Origin: UBA1672 sp964587815 | GTDB lineage: Bacteria; Pseudomonadota; Alphaproteobacteria; Micavibrionales; Micavibrionaceae | Assembly (NCBI GenBank): GCA_964587815.1 | Contig: CAZPMH010000034.1 | Location: 1 to 14,313, forward strand | Direction: 5' to 3' | Length of the DNA: 14,313 nt | Shown: in pieces, positions 1-5,606 of the stretch | Position numbering within the stretch: the first letter of the stretch is position 1 | How the letters are laid out: each line of letters begins with the position of its first letter | Position numbers and translations under genes: made by a program | The notes under the pieces: generated by a model | What the model saw: only the letters and a program-made list of their open reading frames with translations | Told to the model about the DNA's origin: nothing | The model's database searches: none

Positions 1-74
1 TAGTCGGACACGTATTCAGGAACGCGCCTGCGATAATAAAAATTCTTCCCTCTGCAAAATACATAGTTCGCCAT
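1..74 (-). CDS. Tyrosine recombinase / phage-type integrase, N-terminus only (runs off window)
   Basis: Reading leftwards from an ATG at 74, 24 codons stay open to the window edge. They encode a peptide containing GKNFYYRRRVPEYV. A short beta-strand followed by a YYRRRVP-type segment is the usual opening of many phage and island integrases (DUF6538-type N-terminus), which catalyse site-specific recombination through a C-terminal tyrosine domain; that domain would lie beyond position 1. No earlier start exists in this frame, because an in-frame TAA closes it about 40 bases upstream. A GGGA lies about eight bases before the ATG as a weak ribosome site. The gene sits 136 bases downstream of the tRNA-Tyr 3' end on the same strand, as expected if the element used that tRNA as its attachment site. 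The family call rests on a short peptide plus this context. Confidence 0.68.
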   Translation of the reverse strand, partial: MANYVFCRGKNFYYRRRVPEYVSD

Positions 75-118
75 CCATGTGTCCCAATTTGTAGCCCAAT
101 TTGTGTACCATTTTTAGG
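71..118 (-). repeat. Four imperfect 12-bp tandem units at the integrase start
   Basis: On the minus strand four consecutive 12-mers end at the integrase start: CCTAAAAATGGT, ACACAAATTGGG, CTACAAATTGGG and ACACATGGATGG. The middle two share ten identical consecutive bases (CCCAATTTGT on the plus strand at 83-92 and 95-104); the outer two are degenerate. The last unit overlaps the integrase ATG. The period is a little over one helical turn, so the array could be a binding site for an integrase, excisionase or repressor controlling the gene. That role is inference. Confidence 0.55.
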
Positions 119-210
119 TAAAGCAAAAATGCGCCTTGGTCAATTGAAAAGTAAATTTCAATCAATACAACATGTTAGCGGGAAAATAGTTAATATTATG
201 TAAATGAAAA

Positions 211-296
211 TGGTGGAGGGGGCAGGATTCGAACCTGCGTAGACTTACGTCGTCGGAGTTACAATCCGATGCCTTTAACCACTCGACCACCCCTCC
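211..296 (-). tRNA. tRNA-Tyr (anticodon GTA)
   Basis: The reverse complement folds as a class II tRNA. The acceptor stem is GGAGGGG (290-296) with CCCCTCC (215-221), then discriminator A and an encoded CCA (211-213). The anticodon arm is TCGGA-TTGTAAC-TCCGA, giving anticodon GTA for tyrosine. A long variable arm (CGACGTAAGTCTACG region) fits bacterial tRNA-Tyr, and the T arm carries GGTTCGAATCC. Length with CCA is 86 bases. It is divergent from rlmB and its 3' end faces the integrase fragment, so the 3' half is the probable attachment core of the integrated element. Confidence 0.96.
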
Positions 297-385
297 ACAA
301 AAAGACATGACGTTATCGCGGTTAAATACGTGCGATGAAGAAAAGACATTTTGCGCATTCTGTCAAGTGTGTAATAGTGCAGATC

Positions 386-1240
386 ATGAAAAATAAGTCT
401 AAAAATCACAAGAAAATCAAAGGCGCCAATAAAGGCAAGCCAAAGCGCACCCAAAACAGCCCTCAGCCATCAAAAAATAAAGGGCAGAGCGCAGGCAGGA
501 AACTGTCCCCAAACCCATCGCTCTATGGCACGCATGCCGTGCGCGAAGCATGGCTAAACAAGGCACGTCAGGTTCAAAACCTCTACATTACAGAAAGTGC
601 GCTGGGTGATTTCGAACATGTACTGGAGCAGGGGGCAAATAGCGAATTAAACCGCACCAACCCTATGATCGTCGATAAAGCCGACCTTGATAAGGCTCTC
701 CCCAAAGGCGCGGTGCATCAGGGCATAGCGCTGGCATGCAGCCCCTTGCCCGAAATGGAGGTTGAAGACCTTATTATAAAGGCAAACGCGAAAAACGCCC
801 CCAGCACCATCGCGATACTCGACCAGGTGACAGACCCGCATAATGTTGGCGCAATCCTTAGAAGCGCGAGCGCACTGGGGCTGGACGCGGTTGTTATGCA
901 GCGCAGGCACGCACCGGAGCTCTCGGGCGTTCTGGCCAAAACCGCATGCGGCGCGTTGGAGCATATAAACGTCGCGCAGGCCACCAATCTATCCCGCGCA
1001 ATCGAAGAACTGCAGGCGGCAGGATATTTCGTTATCGGCCTTGATGAACGCGGCGATGATATCAATACAATAGAGCGCAGCCCCAAAACAGCGATCATCT
1101 TGGGGGCAGAGGGGCCGGGCATCCGCCGCCTCGTGAAAGAGAATTGTGACCAACTCGCCCGCATACCGATGCACAACACCATCGCCAGCATAAATGTCTC
1201 GAACGCCGCGGCTATCGCGTTTTACGCGCTAAGTCGTTGA
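386..1240 (+). CDS. rlmB: 23S rRNA (guanosine-2'-O-)-methyltransferase RlmB, SpoU/TrmH family
   Basis: The enzyme uses S-adenosylmethionine to methylate the 2'-hydroxyl of a conserved guanosine (Gm2251 in E. coli numbering) of 23S rRNA. Numbered from the 386 start (284 residues), there is a Lys-rich N-terminal tail of about 40 residues, then the substrate-binding domain opening with LYGTHAVREAW (about 47-57). The three SPOUT motifs follow: DPHNVGAILRSA (about 150-161) with the catalytic Arg region, ILGAEGPGIRRLV (about 238-250), and ASINVSNAAAIAFYAL (about 267-282), which form the trefoil knot and cofactor pocket. An upstream in-frame ATG at 335 would add 17 residues of unlike composition. 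I prefer 386 because it gives the usual Lys-rich start and family length, but neither start has a good ribosome site. The gene is divergent from tRNA-Tyr. RlmB rather than another TrmH paralogue is likely but not proven. Confidence 0.93.
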   Translation: MKNKSKNHKKIKGANKGKPKRTQNSPQPSKNKGQSAGRKLSPNPSLYGTHAVREAWLNKARQVQNLYITESALGDFEHVLEQGANSELNRTNPMIVDKADLDKALPKGAVHQGIALACSPLPEMEVEDLIIKANAKNAPSTIAILDQVTDPHNVGAILRSASALGLDAVVMQRRHAPELSGVLAKTACGALEHINVAQATNLSRAIEELQAAGYFVIGLDERGDDINTIERSPKTAIILGAEGPGIRRLVKENCDQLARIPMHNTIASINVSNAAAIAFYALSR

Positions 1241-1245
1241 AATGG

Positions 1246-1251
1246 AGGAGG
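1246..1251 (+). promoter_or_regulatory. Perfect Shine-Dalgarno (AGGAGG) without an obvious full-length gene
   Basis: AGGAGG lies just after the rlmB stop and nine bases before a TTG at 1261. That TTG opens a 28-codon frame ending with TAG at 1345-1347. This is the strongest ribosome site in the window, yet it serves only a very short frame as the sequence stands. The frame crosses a run of eight T (1315-1322); see the matching finding on a possible frameshift into the next ORF. Confidence 0.5.
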
Positions 1252-1307
1252 CGAATCAAATTGGAAAAGTCACAAAAGAAAAGTCCAGAAAAAAAAGAAT
1301 TTAAATT

Positions 1308-1529
1308 ATGCGTATTTTTTTTGACAGCCGCGCCGTTATGCTGTTAGTATTGAAAATAACGAAAGACAATAAACCTTTAAGGGGAAAAACAATCGCTTAC
1401 GGTATCGCAATAACAGGAATTTTGTTCTTGACTTATTTCGTTATGAGTAGTATCGAAAAGCAACAAAAACGTGCGGAAATAAAAATTCAGCCCCGAGCAC
1501 ATAAAAACAAGAAAAAGCTCGGACGGTGA
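1308..1529 (+). CDS. Hypothetical small single-pass membrane protein (start uncertain)
   Basis: I do not recognise this gene. From the ATG at 1308 the frame gives 73 residues: a short N-terminal part, one hydrophobic helix (about residues 26-46, TIAYGIAITGILFLTYFVMS), and a strongly basic tail rich in Lys, Arg and Gln, consistent with a small inner-membrane protein with a cytoplasmic basic tail. The 1308 ATG has no ribosome site. Other in-frame starts are ATG 1338 and TTG 1350. A promoter-like sequence overlaps the first codons, and a strong ribosome site upstream reads a different frame. The 5' end is therefore unresolved and the ORF may be frameshifted. It is followed by an inverted repeat and an intrinsic terminator. 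Base composition is AT-rich relative to rlmB and the transporter gene. It could also be non-coding. Confidence 0.4.
   Translation: MRIFFDSRAVMLLVLKITKDNKPLRGKTIAYGIAITGILFLTYFVMSSIEKQQKRAEIKIQPRAHKNKKKLGR
1321..1350 (+). promoter_or_regulatory. Candidate sigma-70 promoter (TTGACA, 18-base spacer, TAGTAT)
   Basis: A perfect -35 hexamer TTGACA (1321-1326) is followed after 18 bases by TAGTAT (1345-1350, four of six matches to TATAAT). Transcription would start near 1357 and could end at the terminator at 1629, giving a transcript of about 270 bases. It lies inside the beginning of the small ORF, so either the ORF starts later than 1308 or the match is by chance. Confidence 0.3.
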
Positions 1530-1546
1530 CAACGGTTCAACCCGCT

Positions 1547-1577
1547 GCTAATAAAACTATCTGGTAGTTTTATTAGC
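1547..1577. repeat. Perfect 13-bp AT-rich inverted repeat
   Basis: GCTAATAAAACTA (1547-1559) is exactly complementary to TAGTTTTATTAGC (1565-1577), with a five-base loop TCTGG. The stem is AT-rich and no T tract follows on either strand, so it does not look like an ordinary intrinsic terminator. It may be an RNA-stabilising hairpin at the 3' end of the small ORF transcript or a protein-binding palindrome. Confidence 0.75.
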
Positions 1578-1597
1578 TTATCACCCCAAACTCAAAG

Positions 1598-1629
1598 GCC
1601 CTGCGACATGTTCCAGGGCTTCTTTTTTT
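1598..1629 (+). terminator. Rho-independent terminator
   Basis: GCCCTG (1598-1603) pairs with CAGGGC (1614-1619) across a ten-base loop. TTCTTTTTTT follows directly (1620-1629). The GC-rich stem with its T tract ends the rlmB / small-ORF transcript and separates it from the lipoprotein gene. Confidence 0.85.
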
Positions 1630-1703
1630 GTTTGAAGTGTTTTGTTTAAGAGTATGCTCACTATCAGTCTTATAGAGGCTATTTCGGAAACGAAGGTTAG
1701 AAG

Positions 1704-2450
1704 ATGATAATGAATTTAAAAAGACTCCTGCTGTGCGCCTTGTGTTTTACCTTAACAGGCTGTGATGATAAGGGTGTTAAACACAAAGGCGCACAGTCAT
1801 TAGAGCAGCAGTCGCAAGCAGTTGAAAAGATGCAAGATTACAGTCAGTGTCCCGATATCATGAAGTACAAGGTTGGTGACTATGTTTTCGGGCTACCTAG
1901 AGATTCTGATTATGTTCGTGAATACACAGCATTGAACCAACCATTATCACGATCTGAACGTCCATGTGATGAGGTGATGGAGCTGACCGCGTTTAGGTAT
2001 GGCCCGAATGAATTTTCTAAATATAAAAAAGATCGCGGTTCGATTCTACAAATAAGAGTTCGCTTTCACGATCAAGCTTTACCTTCAGATGTGTATGAGG
2101 CATTTGAAGTCTTAGAGAAGCTTCAGAAGGCTAATTTGACTTTAAATGATTTGCCTAAAGAAAACGGCTTTTACAAATTTGAATTTAAGGGTAGCCAGTT
2201 TTTGTTTATTGCAGACAATAATGGAATAAAAACAAAGCTTGGCAATCCATTAACTTTTAGCTGCTTACCATCAAACTATAATAGAAAAACCTTTAATTGT
2301 GGAACAGGATTCCCTTGGAAAGATAACTTGTCTTTGGGAGTTACATTAAACACAGAATATTTCCCAGTTTCGTCCTGGTCAGGTGTGTACGATGAATTAC
2401 AAGAATTTGCTGAAAATTTAATTATAGAAGAAACGGAATCAGAGGAGTAG
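1704..2450 (+). CDS. Predicted lipoprotein of unknown function
   Basis: The protein of 248 residues starts with a lipoprotein signal: positively charged MIMNLKR, a hydrophobic core LLLCALCFTL, and lipobox LTGC, with Cys20 as the lipidated residue. It should therefore be anchored to a membrane on the periplasmic face. The mature part is soluble, mixed in charge, contains several further cysteines and a conspicuous aromatic content, and ends in an acidic tail (EETESEE). I recognise no domain. The ATG at 1704 is preceded by a GAAGG/AGAAG purine stretch; an ATG two codons later is an alternative. The gene is clearly AT-richer than the transporter gene that begins five bases after its stop, whose ribosome site (GAGGAG) lies within its last codons. 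The two may be co-transcribed, but the composition difference suggests separate origins. Confidence 0.8.
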   Translation: MIMNLKRLLLCALCFTLTGCDDKGVKHKGAQSLEQQSQAVEKMQDYSQCPDIMKYKVGDYVFGLPRDSDYVREYTALNQPLSRSERPCDEVMELTAFRYGPNEFSKYKKDRGSILQIRVRFHDQALPSDVYEAFEVLEKLQKANLTLNDLPKENGFYKFEFKGSQFLFIADNNGIKTKLGNPLTFSCLPSNYNRKTFNCGTGFPWKDNLSLGVTLNTEYFPVSSWSGVYDELQEFAENLIIEETESEE

Positions 2451-2455
2451 AGAAC

Positions 2456-3739
2456 ATGGAAACGCAATCCTTTGACAAATATCTCTGGCTGAAAATTCTC
2501 ATCGGCATGGCGCTCGGCGTAGCGCTCGGGCTTGTCTTATCTCCGCACGGTATCAACGCGCTGGGCGAAGACAGCGCGCAAACGCTCGCCCCGTGGATCA
2601 AGCTGCCGGGCGTTCTTTTCCTCGGCCTCATCCAAATGGTCGTCATCCCGCTCGTGCTGTGTTCCATCATTCTCGGAATCACCCAAAGCGGTGAGATGGA
2701 TTTCGTCAAAAAAATGAGCGTGCGAATCGTCTTTTATTTCCTCACCACCACCTTCATCGCCATCACCATCGGCACGGTGCTGGTCAACCTCATCAACCCG
2801 GGCAGCTACATCGACCCCGCACTGGTGGAGGGCTTCCGCGAACAAGCCCTGACTCAGGTGCAAATCACGGAGCAACAAACCTTCGATAACCTCACCATCC
2901 CTGATCGCCTTGCAAACCTGCTGCCGATCAACATTTCCAAGGCGATGGTAGAGAAAAACCTGCTGCATATCGTGATCGCCGCCATGATTTTCGGTGCCGC
3001 GCTCCTCACGCTCCCCGAGAAATCCGCAAAACCGATTAAGGATTTATGCGTCTCTGGTCAGGATGTCGCCATGAAAATCATTGGCTGGGCGATGGCCATC
3101 GCGCCTTACGCTGTGTTCGGCCTGCTTTGTGATATTACGATAAAGCTCGGCTTTGACGCGCTCATCGGCATGTCCATCTACATGCTCACTGTGATTATGG
3201 GGCTGGTCTGCATGGTCATCGTCTATATCGCAATCGCCAGCGTGATCGGCCGCCGCAGCCCCGTCGCCTTCATGCGCGATATTAAGGAAACGCAATTACT
3301 GGCGTTCTCCACTTCATCATCCGCCGCCACAATGCCGTTCACCTTAACCTGCGCGGAACAAAAGCTCGGCATCAGGCCGGAGGTCAGCCGTTTCACCATT
3401 CCGCTGGGCGCAACCATAAATATGGACGGCACCGCGCTCTATCAAGTTGTCGCCGCTGTCTTCCTCGTGCAAATCTTCGGCGAAGTTTCGGGCGTTGATC
3501 TCAGCAACACTGAACTCATCCTGCTCATGATCACAACCATCGGCGCATCCATCGGCACACCCGCCACCCCGGGTGTCGGCATTGTCGTGCTGGCAACCAT
3601 CCTCACGGGCATCGGCCTGCACCCCGCTGCGGTCGGCTTCATCCTCGGCGTTGATCGCATTTTGGATATGTGCCGCACAACCGTCAACGTCACGGGCGAC
3701 CTGACCGCCACCATCGTCATGGATCGCTGGCTGAAATAG
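2456..3739 (+). CDS. Glutamate/aspartate-type cation symporter, DAACS (SLC1-like) family
   Basis: This 427-residue inner-membrane secondary transporter belongs to the dicarboxylate/amino acid:cation symporter family (GltP, GltT, DctA, archaeal GltPh), which takes up acidic substrates with Na+ or H+ in an elevator mechanism. Visible landmarks are the Ser-rich hairpin-1 tip STSSSA (285-290), NMDGT (322-326), the hairpin-2 segment GASIGTPATPGVG, and the last helix DRILDMCRTTVNVTGD (400-415). The last helix aligns residue for residue with the GltPh substrate and sodium residues D390, D394, R397, T398, N401 and D405. The Arg (R407 here) that binds the side-chain carboxylate is retained, which favours glutamate/aspartate over neutral amino acids; the helix differs from the DctA pattern I know. 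The ATG has a good GAGGAG ribosome site overlapping the lipoprotein stop. Substrate and ion are inferred, not shown. Confidence 0.92.
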   Translation: METQSFDKYLWLKILIGMALGVALGLVLSPHGINALGEDSAQTLAPWIKLPGVLFLGLIQMVVIPLVLCSIILGITQSGEMDFVKKMSVRIVFYFLTTTFIAITIGTVLVNLINPGSYIDPALVEGFREQALTQVQITEQQTFDNLTIPDRLANLLPINISKAMVEKNLLHIVIAAMIFGAALLTLPEKSAKPIKDLCVSGQDVAMKIIGWAMAIAPYAVFGLLCDITIKLGFDALIGMSIYMLTVIMGLVCMVIVYIAIASVIGRRSPVAFMRDIKETQLLAFSTSSSAATMPFTLTCAEQKLGIRPEVSRFTIPLGATINMDGTALYQVVAAVFLVQIFGEVSGVDLSNTELILLMITTIGASIGTPATPGVGIVVLATILTGIGLHPAAVGFILGVDRILDMCRTTVNVTGDLTATIVMDRWLK

Positions 3740-3797
3740 GGTTGTGTTTGCGCCGCAATATCGTCATAGTGTGAACGGATAAAACAAGGCCGATATC

Positions 3798-4538
3798 GTG
3801 ACGGATAAAGAAGAAATACAGATTCCTGAGGAAATTCAGCCCAAAACCAGCGGCCCGATTTCGCGGCTCCGTCGCTACTTGCTGACGGGTATCCTCGTCA
3901 CCGCGCCGATCAGCATCACCGTTTATTTAACCTATATCTTCCTCACCTTTGTCGACAGTAAAGTTGTCCACCTTCTGCCGCGCGAATGGTATGACGCGCT
4001 ATACGGCAACACGACCATCCCGGGGCTCGGCTTAATCATCGTCGTTGCGGTGTTTATTGCTATCGGTTGGTTCGCAACCAATTTCCTCGGCCGCCTGATC
4101 ATCCGCATATCTGAATATATCGTGGATAGCATGCCGATCGTGCGTAACATCTATGGTGCGATCAAGCAAATCCTCGAAACCATCATGGCGAGCCAATCCA
4201 ACGCCTTCCGTGAAGTTGTCATGCTCGAATACCCACGAAAGGGCGTATGGTCCATCGGCTTTGTCACAGGCACATCTTCGGGCGAGGTGCAGGAAAAAAC
4301 CGAGGCCGAGACCATAAATGTCTTTGTGCCAACCACGCCAAACCCAACCTCAGGCTATTTACTCTTTGTGCCGAAAACGGAGCTGAAATATCTTGATATG
4401 AGCGTGGAAGAGGGCGTAAAGCTTGTTGTGTCCGCCGGCATTATCACGCCTGAACACGAGGCAGAGCGTAAGAAAAAGAAACTTAAAAAAGAAAAAAAGA
4501 CAAAAGAAGGCTCAGAAGAGACAAGTAATCAGGTTTAA
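3798..4538 (+). CDS. DUF502 family inner-membrane protein
   Basis: The gene starts with GTG at 3798, 58 bases after the symporter stop, with a weak AAGG ribosome site. The 246-residue product matches the DUF502 pattern. After a short charged N-terminus comes LRRYLLTGILVTAPISITVYLTYIF (first membrane helix, about 27-51), a polar loop with IPGLG, a second helix (about 76-99), and the conserved IVRNIYGAIKQILETI stretch (about 114-129). A soluble beta-rich domain follows, with FVPTTPNPTSGYLLFVP (about 176-192). The last 25 residues are a Lys/Glu-rich tail. No biochemical function is established for the family. DUF502 genes are often found near recG in alphaproteobacteria, as here. The stop is two bases before cysE, so the two are probably translated from one message. 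Confidence 0.88.
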   Translation: MTDKEEIQIPEEIQPKTSGPISRLRRYLLTGILVTAPISITVYLTYIFLTFVDSKVVHLLPREWYDALYGNTTIPGLGLIIVVAVFIAIGWFATNFLGRLIIRISEYIVDSMPIVRNIYGAIKQILETIMASQSNAFREVVMLEYPRKGVWSIGFVTGTSSGEVQEKTEAETINVFVPTTPNPTSGYLLFVPKTELKYLDMSVEEGVKLVVSAGIITPEHEAERKKKKLKKEKKTKEGSEETSNQV

Positions 4539-4540
4539 TC

Positions 4541-5224
4541 ATGTTTGATCTTTTAAAATCCATCCAGAAACGCGACCCCGCACAACCGACCTTCGCCGAA
4601 GTCTTCTTCGCTTATAACGGCTATCATGCCGTGTGCCTGCACCGTATGAATAACGGAATTTGGAAATTGGGCTTACGCGGCCTTGCGCGCTTTTTCGCCA
4701 ACATCACGCGCATTTTAACGGGAATAGAAATCCACCCTGAGGCGAATATCGGCAAAAACTTTTTCATCGATCACGGCACAGGCGTTGTCATCGGCCAAAC
4801 CGCAGTGATTAAAGACAACGTCACAATCTATCACGGCGTCACACTCGGCGGCGTCGGGCATGTCGGGCAAACCAACGGCAAACGCCACCCGACGCTGGAA
4901 GAGGGCGTTATTGTTGGTGCAGGCGCTCAAATTCTGGGTGATGTGACCATTGGCGCAAATGCTAAAATCGGTTCAAACTCCGTTGTAACAGGCGATATCC
5001 CTGAAGGCACAACGGCCATCGGTATTCCCGCCCGCGTCATCGGCGGCGACGCAAAAGCACGCGCCTACGGCATGCCCTCACGCGAGGAGATGGAAGACAT
5101 CACCTTCACCGTCGATTGCATCGTCCGCGAAATGGGCAAAATCAAACGCGAGCTCAATATCGAAACCTCGGGCGTGGAAAGCATCGAAGATTGCGCACAA
5201 GCCAAACGTAAGGCCGCAGAGTAG
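4541..5224 (+). CDS. cysE: Serine O-acetyltransferase, short form
   Basis: The enzyme transfers acetyl from acetyl-CoA to L-serine, giving O-acetylserine for cysteine synthase, in the cytoplasm. At 227 residues it lacks most of the N-terminal helical domain of the E. coli enzyme (273 residues) and resembles the short Bacillus/EpsC-like class. The left-handed beta-helix of hexapeptide repeats runs from about residue 61 to 165. DHGTGVVIGQTA (77-88) carries the catalytic His78; in the preceding GIEIHP, Glu63 occupies the place of E. coli Asp143, as in short-form enzymes. YHGVTLGG (97-104) and the loop NGKRHPTLEEG (112-122) are typical, and GIPARVIGG (161-169) closes the acyl-CoA site. The C-terminus, about 60 residues, is helical and charged. 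The gene follows DUF502 by two bases and ends one base from the convergent small membrane-protein gene. Confidence 0.93.
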   Translation: MFDLLKSIQKRDPAQPTFAEVFFAYNGYHAVCLHRMNNGIWKLGLRGLARFFANITRILTGIEIHPEANIGKNFFIDHGTGVVIGQTAVIKDNVTIYHGVTLGGVGHVGQTNGKRHPTLEEGVIVGAGAQILGDVTIGANAKIGSNSVVTGDIPEGTTAIGIPARVIGGDAKARAYGMPSREEMEDITFTVDCIVREMGKIKRELNIETSGVESIEDCAQAKRKAAE

Positions 5225-5225
5225 A

Positions 5226-5606
5226 TCACGGCAAGAAAAACGGAAATATAAAATACAGAAAAAGTATGAAGAGTGTAATCGCCAACGTGTGTTTGCACAG
5301 ACATATATGGCGTTCACGTACTACAGAAAATTCTTCTAGCTGTTTGACCAAAACATGCGTGTATTTAGCCAAAAAACCCACAAATAAAGCTAAAAACACA
5401 ATAGAAAAAACACCTTGAGCTGCAACACTCCCAGCATCGTCCTCTCTGTGTTCTTCGGGGATATAATTTAAATAAGAAAGCCAAGCGTAAAACACCAAAT
5501 ATGCAAAAACATAAAGTACAAGTGCTCTGCGGGAGGAGGGCATAACGATAAGAGAAATAAAAAATAATATTATAATAAACGAAATAGCGAATAAAAGCAT
5601 GATCAC
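5226..5606 (-). CDS. Small four-helix membrane protein of unknown function
   Basis: I do not recognise this gene. The 126-residue frame has four hydrophobic segments (about 3-24, 28-46, 63-82 and 105-124). They are separated by a PSSRR turn, an acidic loop EEHREDDAG between helices two and three, and a basic, Cys-containing loop before helix four, so a small integral inner-membrane protein is likely. The GTG at 5606 overlaps the recG stop (GTGA arrangement); an ATG two codons later (5600) follows a GGGGTGGG purine run and may be the real start. Coupling to recG translation is therefore likely. It is AT-richer than recG. It ends one base from the convergent cysE stop with no visible terminator hairpin, so transcripts from both sides may run into each other. 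Confidence 0.7.
   Translation of the reverse strand: MIMLLFAISFIIILFFISLIVMPSSRRALVLYVFAYLVFYAWLSYLNYIPEEHREDDAGSVAAQGVFSIVFLALFVGFLAKYTHVLVKQLEEFSVVRERHICLCKHTLAITLFILFLYFIFPFFLP

Noticed and set aside
71..118. Tandem repeats as a CRISPR array
   Set aside because: Units of 12 bp follow each other without spacers, so this is not a CRISPR repeat-spacer pattern.
718..1191. 157-codon minus-strand frame opposite rlmB
   Set aside because: It lies entirely within rlmB, whose three SPOUT motifs are intact; the antisense peptide has no recognisable motif or ribosome site.
1242..1304. 20-residue ORF starting ATG 1242 (MEEANQIGK)
   Set aside because: Its ATG overlaps the AGGAGG region itself and has no ribosome site of its own; lysine-rich low-complexity peptide.
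1547..1577. AT-rich hairpin as an intrinsic terminator
   Set aside because: No T tract follows on either strand and a proper terminator lies 20 bases further.
1630..1703. Promoter before the lipoprotein gene
   Set aside because: TTATAG-like and TTGTTT-like hexamers occur but at unsuitable spacing (about 21 bases).
2537..2968. 143-codon minus-strand frame opposite the symporter gene
   Set aside because: The His/Asp/Glu-rich peptide is the usual mirror of a GC-rich membrane-protein gene and has no independent support.
3044..3720. Several further minus-strand frames across the symporter 3' half
   Set aside because: All overlap the conserved SLC1-type motifs on the plus strand and are compositionally typical shadows.
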